From JAAURS01 sp044923475 (lineage in GTDB: Bacteria > Cyanobacteriota > Cyanobacteriia > Thermosynechococcales > Thermosynechococcaceae): a stretch of 64,000 nucleotides of DNA. Shown piece by piece: positions 30,326 through 39,525 of this stretch. The notes under the pieces were generated by a model, which saw nothing but the letters and a program-made list of their open reading frames with translations, did not search any database and was not told the origin of the DNA. The stretch is from positions 868,001-932,000 of the forward strand of contig NZ_CP137338.1 in the NCBI RefSeq assembly GCF_044923475.1, in the 5' to 3' direction. The position numbers and the translations under genes are program-made. How positions within the stretch are numbered: position 1 is the first letter of the stretch; each line of letters begins with the position of its first letter.

Positions 30326-31282
30326 ATGAGAGCATCCGAAACATCGAAAGATTTGGTGCGCACTTATTTACGAGAAATTGGTCGTGTCCCCCTGTTAACT
30401 CACGAGCAGGAAATTACTTACGGCAAACAGGTTCAGAGCCTGAACGTCCTCAACCGCATTAAAGAGCAACTCCAAGAGCAGCTCGAGCGAGATCCGACTC
30501 TAGAAGAATGGGCGATCGCCGCCAATGCGGACGAGGTCACCCTTCAAGCCACGCTCTCGGAGGGCGAGTTGGCCAAACGCCGCATGGTTGAGGCAAACCT
30601 GCGGTTGGTCGTGTCCGTCGCCAAGAAATACATCAAGCGCAACGTAGACCTACTGGATTTAATTCAAGAAGGAACCATTGGGATGCAGCGAGGGGTCGAA
30701 AAATTCGACCCTACCAAGGGCTATCGATTTTCAACCTACGCCTATTGGTGGATTCGGCAGGCCATTACAAGGGCGATCGCCGAAAAGGGGCGTACCATCC
30801 GCCTCCCCATCCACATCACCGAAAAACTCAACAAAATCAAAAAAACCCAGCGGATTTTATCTCAGCAATTTGGTCGAGCGGCCACCATTTCCGAGCTAGC
30901 CGATGCGTTAGAACTGACCCCGCGTCAAGTGCGCGAATACCTTGAAAAAGCTCGCCAGCCCCTCTCTTTAGACGTGCGGGTTGGAGACAATCAAGACACC
31001 GAACTGGGCGAACTGCTCGAAGATCCTGCAGAGTCCCCCGAAGACTACACCCTGCAGACTTGTCTGCGGCAAGACCTTGAAAAACTCATGAGCGATCTGA
31101 CCCCCCAACAGCGTCAGGTGCTAAACTTGCGCTTTGGCCTAGAAGACGGACAACCCCTCACGCTGGCAAGGGTAGGCGAATGCCTGAATATCAGCCGGGA
31201 GCGCGTCCGTCAAATCGAAAGGGAAGCCCTCACCAAGCTGCGCAAGCGCAGAGCTGATATTCACGAATATGTAGCAAGCTAG
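30326..31282 (+). CDS. Group 2 RNA polymerase sigma factor (sigma-70 family, SigB/C/D type)
   Basis: A 318-residue non-essential-type sigma factor without region 1.1. Region 1.2 is LVRTYLREIGRVPLLTHEQE; region 2 has NLRLVVSVAKKYIKRNVDLL, DLIQEGTIGMQRGVEKFDP and YRFSTYAYWWIRQAITRAIA (the -10 recognition helix). Region 4 has LTPQQRQVLNLRFGLEDGQP and NISRERVRQIEREALTKLRK for -35 recognition. It resembles cyanobacterial group 2 factors used in stress and dark/light responses. The exact letter cannot be assigned from sequence alone. Confidence 0.93.
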   Translation: MRASETSKDLVRTYLREIGRVPLLTHEQEITYGKQVQSLNVLNRIKEQLQEQLERDPTLEEWAIAANADEVTLQATLSEGELAKRRMVEANLRLVVSVAKKYIKRNVDLLDLIQEGTIGMQRGVEKFDPTKGYRFSTYAYWWIRQAITRAIAEKGRTIRLPIHITEKLNKIKKTQRILSQQFGRAATISELADALELTPRQVREYLEKARQPLSLDVRVGDNQDTELGELLEDPAESPEDYTLQTCLRQDLEKLMSDLTPQQRQVLNLRFGLEDGQPLTLARVGECLNISRERVRQIEREALTKLRKRRADIHEYVAS

Positions 31283-31412
31283 AGGGGAACCCATTCTTTC
31301 GAAAAAGGTCTTCTAGGGTTATTACCCCCTCAAAAGTTCGGTTTTGCCCCCTTAGAAAAATCGAGACGATTGTTACATTGTATTGAGATTCAGTGCTTGC
31401 CTCTTTAGCGTA

Positions 31413-31432
31413 GGGGGGCGCTCTTGCCCCCC
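31413..31432 (+). terminator. G/C hairpin after the sigma factor gene
   Basis: A 7-bp stem GGGGGGC/GCCCCCC with a 6-nt loop, 130 nt after the sigma factor stop and 85 nt before the DUF760 gene. There is no T-run after it, so it may be a weak terminator or an RNA processing structure. Confidence 0.4.
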
Positions 31433-31517
31433 AGCATTAAACAACTAGACAACTAGAAAGAAGGGGAAGGGCTGCTTCTGACTCCATTTTCTCCATCAAC
31501 CTCTGTATCCTGTTTCT

Positions 31518-31865
31518 ATGGATAACCTCATGAATCAAGCTGCAAACTTTGGCGGACAAAACCTCGAGACGGGCAACCAGCTCTGGCAATACGTCGCATC
31601 TATGGAGCCGGATATCATGGCTCGACTCTCGCAACCTGCTTCAGAAGAAGTGTTGCAGGTTATGGAGCGCCATGTTGTCGCAATGCTGGGGCAGCTCCCC
31701 TCCCAACATTTTGATGTCACCATTACGACCAGCCGAGAAAATCTAGGGCGATTGGTTGCTTCTGCCATGATGAATGGCTATTTCCTGCGGGCTGCAGAGC
31801 AGCGCATGGCTTTTGAAAGTACGTTGCAAGGCAGCTTTTCTTCAGACAGTTCTTCTGAATCCTAG
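31518..31865 (+). CDS. DUF760 family protein
   Basis: A 115-residue protein of a family found in cyanobacteria and plastids. The recognisable core is LWQYVASMEPDIMARLSQPA, VLQVMERHVVAMLGQLP and VTITTSRENLGRLVASAMMN, followed by GYFLRAAEQR. The function of the family is not established in my knowledge. It is followed 43 nt later by mutY on the same strand. Confidence 0.88.
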   Translation: MDNLMNQAANFGGQNLETGNQLWQYVASMEPDIMARLSQPASEEVLQVMERHVVAMLGQLPSQHFDVTITTSRENLGRLVASAMMNGYFLRAAEQRMAFESTLQGSFSSDSSSES

Positions 31866-31908
31866 CTCGTCGATTGGTTGCTTTACGAAACTCGCGATCG
31901 GAGATGGC

Positions 31909-33075
31909 GTGACGTCTCAGCCCCATCAACTTTCTATCTCGAAACTCCCGCCCAGTGAAGATTGCTGGCGGGAGTTTCCCCTTGAGACGCTCCGGCGATC
32001 GCTGCTGGATTGGTATGCTTGTCAGGGCCGCAACCTGCCCTGGCGGACCACTCAAGACCCCTACGCCATCTGGGTGTCGGAAATCATGCTTCAGCAAACC
32101 CAGGTCAAAACCGTACTGCCTTACTACGAGCGCTGGCTGGCCCGGTTTCCAACCCTCCAGACTTTGGCTGCAGCGGAACAGGAGGAGGTCATGATGCTGT
32201 GGCAGGGTTTGGGTTACTACGCACGGGCCAGAAACCTCCACCGAGCCGCCCAAAAAATTGTGTCAGACCACGGCGGCCAATTCCCAACTCGGATGGAGGA
32301 GGTTCTGACCCTTCCCGGCATTGGCAAAACAACCGCAGGTGGGATTCTTAGCTCCGCTTTCAACCAGCCTTGGCCCATTTTAGATGGCAACGTCAAACGA
32401 GTATTGGCGCGCTTGAGCGGGCTATCCGTCCCCGTAAAATATGCCTTATCCTTTTTGTGGAAAGGCTCCGAACGATTGCTAGCCCCGGACGATCCAAAGG
32501 CGTTCAACCAGGCGTTAATGGACTTAGGCGCGACGGTTTGCACGCCCAAGCAGCCTAACTGTTTGTTATGCCCTTGGTCGGACTTTTGCCAGGCCCATCA
32601 CTTAAATCTACAGTCGGTCATACCTATGTCTGAAACCCGCAATCCCATCCCCCATAAACTCATTGGCGTAGCTGTTATCTGGAATGCACGGGGACAAATT
32701 TTAATTGACAAACGACCTCAGAGCGGCCTCTTAGGCGGGCTATGGGAGTTTCCAGGGGGCAAGGTAGAACCCAACGAGAGTTTGGCCGAATGCGTGGTGC
32801 GCGAAATTCAAGAGGAGTTAGGAATTGCCATAGAGGTGTTAGAGCACTTTATGACTGTCGAGCACGCCTACACTCATTTTAAGGTGACGCTATCGGTGCA
32901 TCACTGTCGCCATGTCTCCGGTCAACCCCAGACCCTCGAGTGCGATGAGGTGAAGTGGGTGGTGTTGGATGAATTGAACCAGTACCCTTTCCCAACGGCA
33001 AATCAGAAAATTATTGCGGCGCTCCGAGAGGAAGGCGTTCCATCTGGTTTATCAGCGCGTGCCGAGTGGGACTGA
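31909..33075 (+). CDS. mutY: A/G-specific adenine DNA glycosylase with a C-terminal Nudix domain
   Basis: Removes adenine mispaired with 8-oxoguanine. The protein has 388 residues from GTG 31909 (GGAG 6 nt upstream); an earlier in-frame start would sit inside DUF760. Catalytic Glu58 is in VSEIMLQQTQV, the helix-hairpin-helix is LTLPGIGKTTAGGI, and the catalytic Asp is in WPILDGNVKRVLAR. The iron-sulfur cluster cysteines follow the C-x6-C-x2-C-x5-C spacing (CTPKQPNCLLCPWSDFC). The C-terminal domain has a complete Nudix box, GGKVEPNESLAE then CVVREIQEELGI, unlike the degenerate domain of E. coli MutY, so it may also hydrolyse an oxidised nucleotide. Confidence 0.94.
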   Translation: MTSQPHQLSISKLPPSEDCWREFPLETLRRSLLDWYACQGRNLPWRTTQDPYAIWVSEIMLQQTQVKTVLPYYERWLARFPTLQTLAAAEQEEVMMLWQGLGYYARARNLHRAAQKIVSDHGGQFPTRMEEVLTLPGIGKTTAGGILSSAFNQPWPILDGNVKRVLARLSGLSVPVKYALSFLWKGSERLLAPDDPKAFNQALMDLGATVCTPKQPNCLLCPWSDFCQAHHLNLQSVIPMSETRNPIPHKLIGVAVIWNARGQILIDKRPQSGLLGGLWEFPGGKVEPNESLAECVVREIQEELGIAIEVLEHFMTVEHAYTHFKVTLSVHHCRHVSGQPQTLECDEVKWVVLDELNQYPFPTANQKIIAALREEGVPSGLSARAEWD

Positions 33076-33215
33076 ATCGGGACTGAATCGCAGGAAGAGA
33101 ACTCGGAGGGGCGGCAACGGCCAAACCGGATGCGTTCGGAACGGCGGACTCTTGGTGCGTAGCTATCGCCCACTCTACAATGACTTAAAAGCAGACACAA
33201 AAGGACTCGCAGCAC

Positions 33216-33818
33216 TTGAGTAGCGTTTATACCCGTCCCCTCGCCCGACTGGTCGAACAATTTCAGAAGCTCCCAGGCGTTGGACCCAAAACAGCCCAAC
33301 GCTTGGCTTTACACATTATTAAGCGGCCAGAATCCGAGGTCCAAGCCTTGGCCCAAGCCCTCATTGACGCCAAACAGCAGGTTGGGTTTTGCTCCATTTG
33401 CTTTCACCTATCCGCCGAACCAACCTGCGAAATCTGTCGGTCGCCCGGTCGAGATGACACAACAATCTGCGTCGTCGCAGACTCGCGAGACGTCATTGCC
33501 CTCGAAAAAACCCGCGAATTCCGGGGAAAATATCACGTCTTGGGGGGCTTGATTTCGCCCATGGATGGCATCGGCCCAGAACAGCTCTCAATCCAGCCGC
33601 TCGTTCGCAGAGCCAGTCAGCCCCAAGTGTCGGAAATTATTTTGGCGATAAACCCCAGCATTGAAGGCGAAACGACCACGCTATACGTCGGTCAGCTCCT
33701 CAAGCCGTTTACCCGCGTCACGCGCATTGCCTTTGGGTTGCCTATGGGCGGCGACCTAGAATATGCCGATGAAGTGACATTGGCCCGCGCCCTCGAAGGT
33801 CGCCGCGAACTCGATTGA
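33216..33818 (+). CDS. recR: Recombination mediator RecR
   Basis: Works with RecF/RecO to load RecA at gapped DNA. The 200-residue length is normal. It has a helix-hairpin-helix (LPGVGPKTAQRLALHII), a four-Cys zinc finger (CSICFHLSAEPTCEIC) and a Toprim domain (ICVVADSRDVIALEK). The start is TTG 33216, preceded by AAAAGGA; no ATG is available before the conserved YTRPLARLVEQF. It ends 9 nt before the convergent response regulator. Confidence 0.95.
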   Translation: MSSVYTRPLARLVEQFQKLPGVGPKTAQRLALHIIKRPESEVQALAQALIDAKQQVGFCSICFHLSAEPTCEICRSPGRDDTTICVVADSRDVIALEKTREFRGKYHVLGGLISPMDGIGPEQLSIQPLVRRASQPQVSEIILAINPSIEGETTTLYVGQLLKPFTRVTRIAFGLPMGGDLEYADEVTLARALEGRRELD

Positions 33819-33827
33819 GCTGCGTCT

Positions 33828-34367
33828 CTAAAGCTTTTGCTTTACAAAGGCCACAAGCTGACCGATCGCCCGTTTGAGCGCGACAATTTCGTTCTCCATC
33901 TTTTCGACTCGTTCGCGCAGAATCGCAACCTCGTCGGAGCTGACGCCAGACATCGTGGTCTTCGACAGATCCGCAGACTTGATGCGAGGGAGCTTTGACT
34001 TAGAAATTGCGCTGCGGATGGCCCCCTGAAGTTGATGGGTTTCAAAGGGTTTTTCGATAAATTCAAAAAACTCGAACGGTTCGGTCATCTTATCGGTGAC
34101 CTCTTCCTTTCGACCCGACATGATCACCAGCGGAATGCTTCTCAAGTCGTCTTCCTGTTGAAGCTCTTGGAACACTTCCCAACCGCTCAGTCGGGGCAGC
34201 AAGAAGTCCAGCATAATGAGATTAGGGCGCTCTTGGCGGATGAGGTTTAAACCTTCAAGTCCATCCTTGGCCTCGAGCACTTCAAAATCTCCCTCAGGAA
34301 GCATATCTCGGACGCGCATCCGAATGACTTTGCTGTCGTCAATTACCAGGATTTTGTGACCGGCCAC
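33828..34367 (-). CDS. Response regulator (receiver domain plus coiled coil)
   Basis: A 179-residue protein. The receiver domain spans about 1-122, with DD in ILVIDDSKVIRMRVRDM, the phospho-acceptor Asp in NLIMLDFLLPRLSGWEVF, and the Lys in FIEKPFETHQL. After a linker, residues 148-175 form a coiled coil (VAILRERVEKMENEIVALKR). There is no DNA-binding domain, so it probably acts by protein contact, in the style of PatA/CheY-type cyanobacterial regulators. The partner kinase is unknown. Confidence 0.88.
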   Translation of the reverse strand: MAGHKILVIDDSKVIRMRVRDMLPEGDFEVLEAKDGLEGLNLIRQERPNLIMLDFLLPRLSGWEVFQELQQEDDLRSIPLVIMSGRKEEVTDKMTEPFEFFEFIEKPFETHQLQGAIRSAISKSKLPRIKSADLSKTTMSGVSSDEVAILRERVEKMENEIVALKRAIGQLVAFVKQKL

Positions 34368-34723
34368 GCCTATCTCCTACGTGCTCTGAACGATAAGGGT
34401 AAAGTATATCAGTCTATTTCTTAATGAGACTGTACACGTATAAGACTAAATGTACAGAAAATTAAGCAAGGAAAATCTCCCTTTTTAAAGTCTGCCCAAA
34501 ATGGACGGACGAATACACAGGCGAGAATTTAAATGCCTTCGCCTAAATCTAAGATATCGATCGAGCCCATATCACCCATATATGAACGGTTTTAATGCCC
34601 TATCGGTTGGACGCTCAACTAAAGCCTGCCGGGCATAACCCAGCCGATTTTTCTGAGCCGATGCGAGCACTCAAGTTATCATGACAGAAAAAAGCCCCAT
34701 ATTTTGGACAGATACCCACTAAA
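34368..34723. other. Intergenic region between response regulator and lipA
   Basis: About 356 nt between divergent genes. No coding frame, repeat or RNA gene is recognised; it must carry both promoters. Confidence 0.35.
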
Positions 34724-35593
34724 ATGACAGTACAACCCCCAGCAGTACCAATGGAGCGTCTCCCAGAATGGTTGCGGCGACCGATTGGAAACGCTAGCGC
34801 GCTGTTGCCCGTCCAACAGGTGATTAAGCGCCACGGGATTCATACGATCTGCGAAGAAGGGCGATGTCCCAATCGAGCGGAGTGTTACGCCCAAAATACA
34901 GCCACGTTTCTATTGATGGGGCCTGTATGCACCCGCGCCTGTGCGTTCTGCCAAGTCGATAAGGGCCACGCGCCAATGCCTTTGGATGCGGAAGAACCGC
35001 AGAAAATTGCAGATTCGGTCCGCTTGTTAGGGTTAAAGTACGTGGTGCTGACGTCTGTAGCGCGAGACGACCTACCCGATCAAGGTGCGGAATGGTTTGC
35101 TCGTACGATTCAGGCGGTCCGTTCGATAAATCCAGGAACCCTGGTGGAGGTGTTAACGCCGGATTTTCGGGGAGACGTGCGGTGCCTTCAAACAGTTTTA
35201 GAGGCCAATCCAGTTTGTTTCAATCACAATTTAGAAACGGTGCGGCGCTTACAGGGTCCCGTGCGGCGGGGAGCCAAGTACGAGCGATCGCTTTTCATCC
35301 TCAAGACTGTCAAACGCCTGCGGCCCGATATTGCAACTAAATCCGGTCTCATGCTGGGGTTGGGCGAAACGGAGGCCGAAATTTTGGAGGCAATGGCAGA
35401 TTTGCGTCAGGTCGGATGCGATCGCCTAACTCTAGGGCAATACCTACGACCGTCCCTAGAACACCTCCCCGTACAGAAATACTGGCACCCCGATGAATTT
35501 GACCGATTGGGAGAAGCCGCGCGTTCCATGGGCTTCGCTCAGGTACGATCCGGCCCGCTCGTCCGCAGTTCCTACCATGCTAGCGAGGCGTAA
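34724..35593 (+). CDS. lipA: Lipoyl synthase (radical SAM)
   Basis: Inserts two sulfurs into octanoyl groups to make lipoate for dehydrogenase complexes. The protein is 289 residues. The auxiliary cluster motif CEEGRCPNRAECY (C-x4-C-x5-C) and the radical SAM motif CTRACAFCQV (C-x3-C-x2-C) are intact, and the conserved Ser ligand is in VRSSYHASEA. The start is the ATG at 34724. Cyanobacteria often have two lipA genes, and I cannot say which this is. Confidence 0.95.
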   Translation: MTVQPPAVPMERLPEWLRRPIGNASALLPVQQVIKRHGIHTICEEGRCPNRAECYAQNTATFLLMGPVCTRACAFCQVDKGHAPMPLDAEEPQKIADSVRLLGLKYVVLTSVARDDLPDQGAEWFARTIQAVRSINPGTLVEVLTPDFRGDVRCLQTVLEANPVCFNHNLETVRRLQGPVRRGAKYERSLFILKTVKRLRPDIATKSGLMLGLGETEAEILEAMADLRQVGCDRLTLGQYLRPSLEHLPVQKYWHPDEFDRLGEAARSMGFAQVRSGPLVRSSYHASEA

Positions 35594-35710
35594 AACATGC
35601 CTCGCTGTCTCCTGAAGTCGTAGATTTTTCAGGTCGTGTCACAATGAAGACATTTCAATCGTGCTTTAGACCTTTAACGTTCTGAGATCCCTAGCGGATT
35701 TAAATGCTGA

Positions 35711-37660
35711 GTGGCTGACCTCCTTAGAAAAATCGGAACAGACATTGGGCGCTGGTGGGCCGAGTTCAACATCCAGACTCGGTTAATGGCAGCAGCCACC
35801 CTTGTCGTGTCCCTAGTGATGAGCGCGCTGACGTTCTGGGCCGTCAACAGCATCCAGCAGGACGCGCGGCTGCAAGACACCCGCTTCGGCCAAGACTTAG
35901 GATTGTTAATCGCAGCGAACGTCGCGCCGTTGGTCTCGGAGAAAAAATACGATGAAGTGACCGAATTCACGCGGAAATTTTACAACCGCACCACTAGCAT
36001 TCGCTACATGCTCTATGCCGACCAAGAGGGCAGCATTTACTACGGCATCCCCTTTTCCGAGCTTCAGTCTAAAAGCTCCCTAACCTTAAAGCGTCGCATC
36101 AGACTGCCCGAAAACTATAGCCCTCAATCCGGGGCCGTTATGGTTCGCCAACACCAAACCCCAGACGGAGAAGTGGCCGACATTTTTGTCCCTCTGATTC
36201 AAGACGAGCGTTACCTTGGGGTATTGGCTTTGGGCATCAATCCAAATCCAACCGTCGTGACCTCTTCCAGCTTGACCCGCGATGTCACCATTGCGGTTTT
36301 TATCGCCATTTGGGTGATGGTGATCTTGGGTGCTGTGTTTAACGCGCTAACTATTACGCGGCCCATCAAAGAACTCGTGGTGGGGGTGACCAACATCGCC
36401 TCCGGTAACTTTAAGCAACGGGTCGATTTGCCCTTCGGTGGCGAGCTGGGAGAGCTGATTTCCAGCTTTAACGTCATGGCAGAACGATTAGAGCGTTATG
36501 AAGAGCAGAATATCGAGGAGCTCACCGCAGAAAAAGCCAAGCTCGAAACGCTGGTCTCAACCATCGTCGATGGTGCTATTTTGCTCGACACCGACATGAA
36601 AGTCATTTTGGCAAACCCAACATCTCGCAGACTTTTGGGGTGGGAAGATCGCGATATTTTAGGCCACAGCGTTTTACAAATTTTGCCAGAACCCATCCGA
36701 GCCGAGCTAACGCGCCCGCTTCAAGACGCAGCCCGTGGAGACGCAGATGGGGGAGAGTTTCGCGTTGGCATCAAGGAACCGTTGCCTCGCACCGTGCGGA
36801 TCGTCCTCGCCACCGTGCTGGATCAGTTCCGCGAGAAGCCTAAGGGGATTGCGATTACGGTACAGGACATTACCCGCGAGGTGGAACTCAACGAAGCCAA
36901 GAGTCAGTTTATTAGCAACGTCTCCCACGAGTTAAGGACTCCGCTCTTTAACATCAAATCTTTCATTGAAACGCTGCACGAGTACGGCGACAGCCTCAGC
37001 GAAGCCGACCGTCTGGAATTTTTAGAAACTGCCAACCACGAAACCGATCGCCTGACCCGCCTTGTCAACGATGTCCTCGATCTGTCGCGCCTCGAATCTG
37101 GCAAGCCTTACCGCTTCGAGATGGTGGATTTGGCGCAGCCGATCGAACAAACCTTACGTACCTATCAGCTCAACGCCAAAGATAAGGGTATCGAACTGAT
37201 TCAGGATATCGAACCAGATCTACCGGCCATATGGGGGCATTACGATCTGCTGCTTCAAGTCTTAATTAACTTGGTAGGTAATGCCCTAAAATTCACCCTC
37301 AGCGGCGGGAAAATCGCCATTCGGGCTTACTGCCTCTCAGGGCTAGAAGGAACAAGCAAGCCAACCACCGTTCGGGTTGAGGTCTCCGATACGGGAATTG
37401 GAATTTCCCAAGAAGATCAAGCGGCTGTGTTCGAGCGCTTTTACCGAGTTGAAAATCGCGTCCATACCCTGGAAGGCACGGGTCTCGGACTGTCGATCGT
37501 CCGAAATATTATGGATAAACATCACTCTAGAATCCACTTGGTGAGCGAAGTTGGAGTAGGGACCACCTTTTGGTTCGATTTAGCGGTATATCAGACCATC
37601 CATCCTTCAGTTAATTTAGAACTCGAAAAGAGTATCAAAACTGAAACTAAAACTATTTAA
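35711..37660 (+). CDS. nblS: Sensor histidine kinase NblS (DspA/Hik33)
   Basis: Membrane kinase that controls high-light, nutrient-stress and phycobilisome-degradation genes in cyanobacteria. The 649 residues include TM1 at about 24-45, an extracytoplasmic sensor region 46-190, TM2 about 192-213, HAMP to about 268, PAS about 280-390, HisKA with His406 in NVSHELRTPLFNIKSFIETL, and HATPase with LINLVGNALKFTLSGGKIAI, VSDTGIGISQED and GTGLGLSIVR. The stretch after the H-box is diagnostic of NblS. The start is GTG 35711. It is followed by a gene-free region of about 430 nt. Confidence 0.93.
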   Translation: MADLLRKIGTDIGRWWAEFNIQTRLMAAATLVVSLVMSALTFWAVNSIQQDARLQDTRFGQDLGLLIAANVAPLVSEKKYDEVTEFTRKFYNRTTSIRYMLYADQEGSIYYGIPFSELQSKSSLTLKRRIRLPENYSPQSGAVMVRQHQTPDGEVADIFVPLIQDERYLGVLALGINPNPTVVTSSSLTRDVTIAVFIAIWVMVILGAVFNALTITRPIKELVVGVTNIASGNFKQRVDLPFGGELGELISSFNVMAERLERYEEQNIEELTAEKAKLETLVSTIVDGAILLDTDMKVILANPTSRRLLGWEDRDILGHSVLQILPEPIRAELTRPLQDAARGDADGGEFRVGIKEPLPRTVRIVLATVLDQFREKPKGIAITVQDITREVELNEAKSQFISNVSHELRTPLFNIKSFIETLHEYGDSLSEADRLEFLETANHETDRLTRLVNDVLDLSRLESGKPYRFEMVDLAQPIEQTLRTYQLNAKDKGIELIQDIEPDLPAIWGHYDLLLQVLINLVGNALKFTLSGGKIAIRAYCLSGLEGTSKPTTVRVEVSDTGIGISQEDQAAVFERFYRVENRVHTLEGTGLGLSIVRNIMDKHHSRIHLVSEVGVGTTFWFDLAVYQTIHPSVNLELEKSIKTETKTI

Positions 37661-38095
37661 AGCTCGACTCAGCGCAGCATTTAACTGCTTTCACAGGAGA
37701 GTTGGCAATGTTGTTAATTCTAGCTGGATTTACGAGAAAGTAAGCTGCTCAAACAAAGGCTATCTTAGGTATTCCACAGCACAAAATATCAAAAACATCC
37801 AGCTTAGAGCAGAGATTTTAGATTGCGGCTTCACGAGCGCGATCTCTTCGTTACGCGCCTGCAGCTCTAAATGCTTCGTCTTGTAGAGATTTGGTTTATA
37901 ATTAACGATATTTAATAGCTAAATTATTAATTTTTCTTTACTTGAATTTCGAGTCAAGAAACGAGTTTAGATTTCTTTGTCTTTGGGTATTTTCTTTGGC
38001 AAAGAGTTTAAATCTTAGTAAAGGAAATGACTCATTTTACGAGATAGCGCTATGGTAAAAGAAGTCATAACAGCTCCATTGATTGAGGTTTCAAT
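37661..38095. other. Intergenic region after nblS
   Basis: About 435 nt, AT-rich toward the right. A 12-codon frame (37708-37743) follows AGGAGAG at good spacing, but nothing supports it as a gene. The right part (37910-38090) must hold the promoter of the secreted protein gene. Confidence 0.35.
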
Positions 38096-38710
38096 ATGAA
38101 ATGGCTAACAGGTATTTTGGCGTCGTCGGCATTAGTTGTTGGTGTTTCTTTGCCAGCCTTGTCTAACCCTGAAATGACAAGCGCGCTATCATCTGGCAAG
38201 GAAATCAGAGGTCAAGTTGAATCTGTGGATGGGTCGGTCTTGAAACTGAAAACCTCGGCGGGGGATACGCAAGTTTATCGGGTAGACCCTACGGTCATTT
38301 CGGCTTTGAAGTTGGAAACAGGGTCTAACGTTGTGGTCGATGGTTCTCGCCTGCAATCTGGGGTTGTGACCTATTTGACGCCCAATAACGCTTCGATAGA
38401 ATTAGATGGAAATGCTGGGGAAAAAGATTACATTCTGACCCCTGTTTCTCGTCGTTACTTGAGTTTGGGCGATCGCGTCGTAGTTACGCCAGACTTAAGG
38501 GTCGTTCGCGAAGATCACTACAAGCTGACCGCCTCCGACTTGAGATTGCAATCTGTGGCAGTCGCTAGCAGTTCCAGTAGCAGTATGAGTACCGCAAGCA
38601 GCAGTTCTAGCAGCACGGTCACTTCCCAGACCAATACTGGCAGCGCTGAAGTTGCCCCAGCCGTACCCGCTCCAGTTGAGGAATCTCCTGCGGTCAAAGG
38701 TCTCTGGTAG
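38096..38710 (+). CDS. Secreted protein of unknown function with C-terminal GLW
   Basis: A 204-residue protein. The signal peptide is MKWLTGILASSALVVGVSLP with likely cleavage near ALSNP. The mature part is a small beta-rich domain (EIRGQVESVDGSVLKLKTSA, VVVDGSRLQSGVVTYL, SLGDRVVVTPDLRVV), OB-like in appearance. A Ser-rich linker of about 25 residues and a Pro/Val-rich tail follow, ending in GLW. It is monocistronic, bounded by the terminator at 38751. The function is unknown; export across the inner membrane is inferred. Confidence 0.72.
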   Translation: MKWLTGILASSALVVGVSLPALSNPEMTSALSSGKEIRGQVESVDGSVLKLKTSAGDTQVYRVDPTVISALKLETGSNVVVDGSRLQSGVVTYLTPNNASIELDGNAGEKDYILTPVSRRYLSLGDRVVVTPDLRVVREDHYKLTASDLRLQSVAVASSSSSSMSTASSSSSSTVTSQTNTGSAEVAPAVPAPVEESPAVKGLW

Positions 38711-38750
38711 GTCGTTTGGGCGAGTCGAGACTTTCAGTCGAGCGATAAAT

Positions 38751-38777
38751 AACGAGGCCGATGCATCGGCCTCGTTT
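38751..38777 (+). terminator. Strong rho-independent terminator
   Basis: A perfect palindromic stem (AACGAGGCCGAT and ATCGGCCTCGTT around GC) ends in CGTTT. It follows the secreted protein gene by 40 nt and precedes txlA. Confidence 0.75.
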
Positions 38778-38919
38778 GACGATCGAATGGAGATCGTTCT
38801 TGCAAAGATCGATCTTGAGAAGAAGACAAATTTTATAGAATGGAGTTTGCGGCAGTCTTGGACGCGCTCCATGGGTTTGCTCCAAAAATGACGGTATCTT
38901 CGACTGGATTTTGCAATCT

Positions 38920-39501
38920 ATGACTCCATCTTCCTCCGAACCTCAGACGCCTGTGTCTCGCGCTCGGCAGTTTCGCAATTTGCTGATTGTTGGGGTTGCT
39001 GTAATCCTGAGCGTGCTTCTAACTCTAGGACTTCAAAATCAATCGGCACGGCCTACGCTGACGACTCTGGCAGCATCTGCAACGGCTTTGGATACGGCGA
39101 TCGCCAATGGCAAGCCTTCCCTAGTCGAGTTTTATGCCAACTGGTGCACCAGTTGTCAGGCCATGGTAGATGACATGACGGCCCTAGAAGCGGAATACAA
39201 AGACCGCGTCAATTTTGTGATGCTAAATGTAGACAATAGCAAATGGCTGCCCGAACTGATGCGCTACCGGGTGGATGGCATTCCCCACTTCGTGTTTTTA
39301 GATCGTCAGGGTGGGGCGATCGCAGGGGTCGTGGGGGAGCAACCCCGCACCATTCTGGACAACAACCTAGCGGCCTTGGTGGCAGATGCAGAACTTCCCT
39401 ATCAGAAAAGTAGCGGTCAAACCTCTGCATTTTCCCCCAACATCGGCGGCAGTATTGGAGACGACCCTCGCGCCCACGGCAGTTCTACCGCTGGCACGTA
39501 A
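38920..39501 (+). CDS. txlA: Thioredoxin-like protein TxlA (HCF164-like)
   Basis: Membrane-anchored thioredoxin-like protein; the plant homologue HCF164 passes electrons into the thylakoid lumen for cytochrome assembly. There are 193 residues from the ATG at 38920 (a TTG three codons earlier is possible). One transmembrane helix at about 20-40 (LLIVGVAVILSVLLTLGL) is followed by the thioredoxin fold with active site EFYANWCTSCQAMVDDM and the cis-Pro in VDGIPHFVFL. The last 35 residues are variable. It converges with murG 24 nt away. Confidence 0.9.
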   Translation: MTPSSSEPQTPVSRARQFRNLLIVGVAVILSVLLTLGLQNQSARPTLTTLAASATALDTAIANGKPSLVEFYANWCTSCQAMVDDMTALEAEYKDRVNFVMLNVDNSKWLPELMRYRVDGIPHFVFLDRQGGAIAGVVGEQPRTILDNNLAALVADAELPYQKSSGQTSAFSPNIGGSIGDDPRAHGSSTAGT

Positions 39502-39525
39502 TGACAGCACCCAGCGCCAAAGGCT

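Noticed and set aside
37708..37743. Twelve-codon frame with a good AGGAGAG site after nblS
   Set aside because: Too short to support, and not one of the small photosystem or cytochrome subunits I know.
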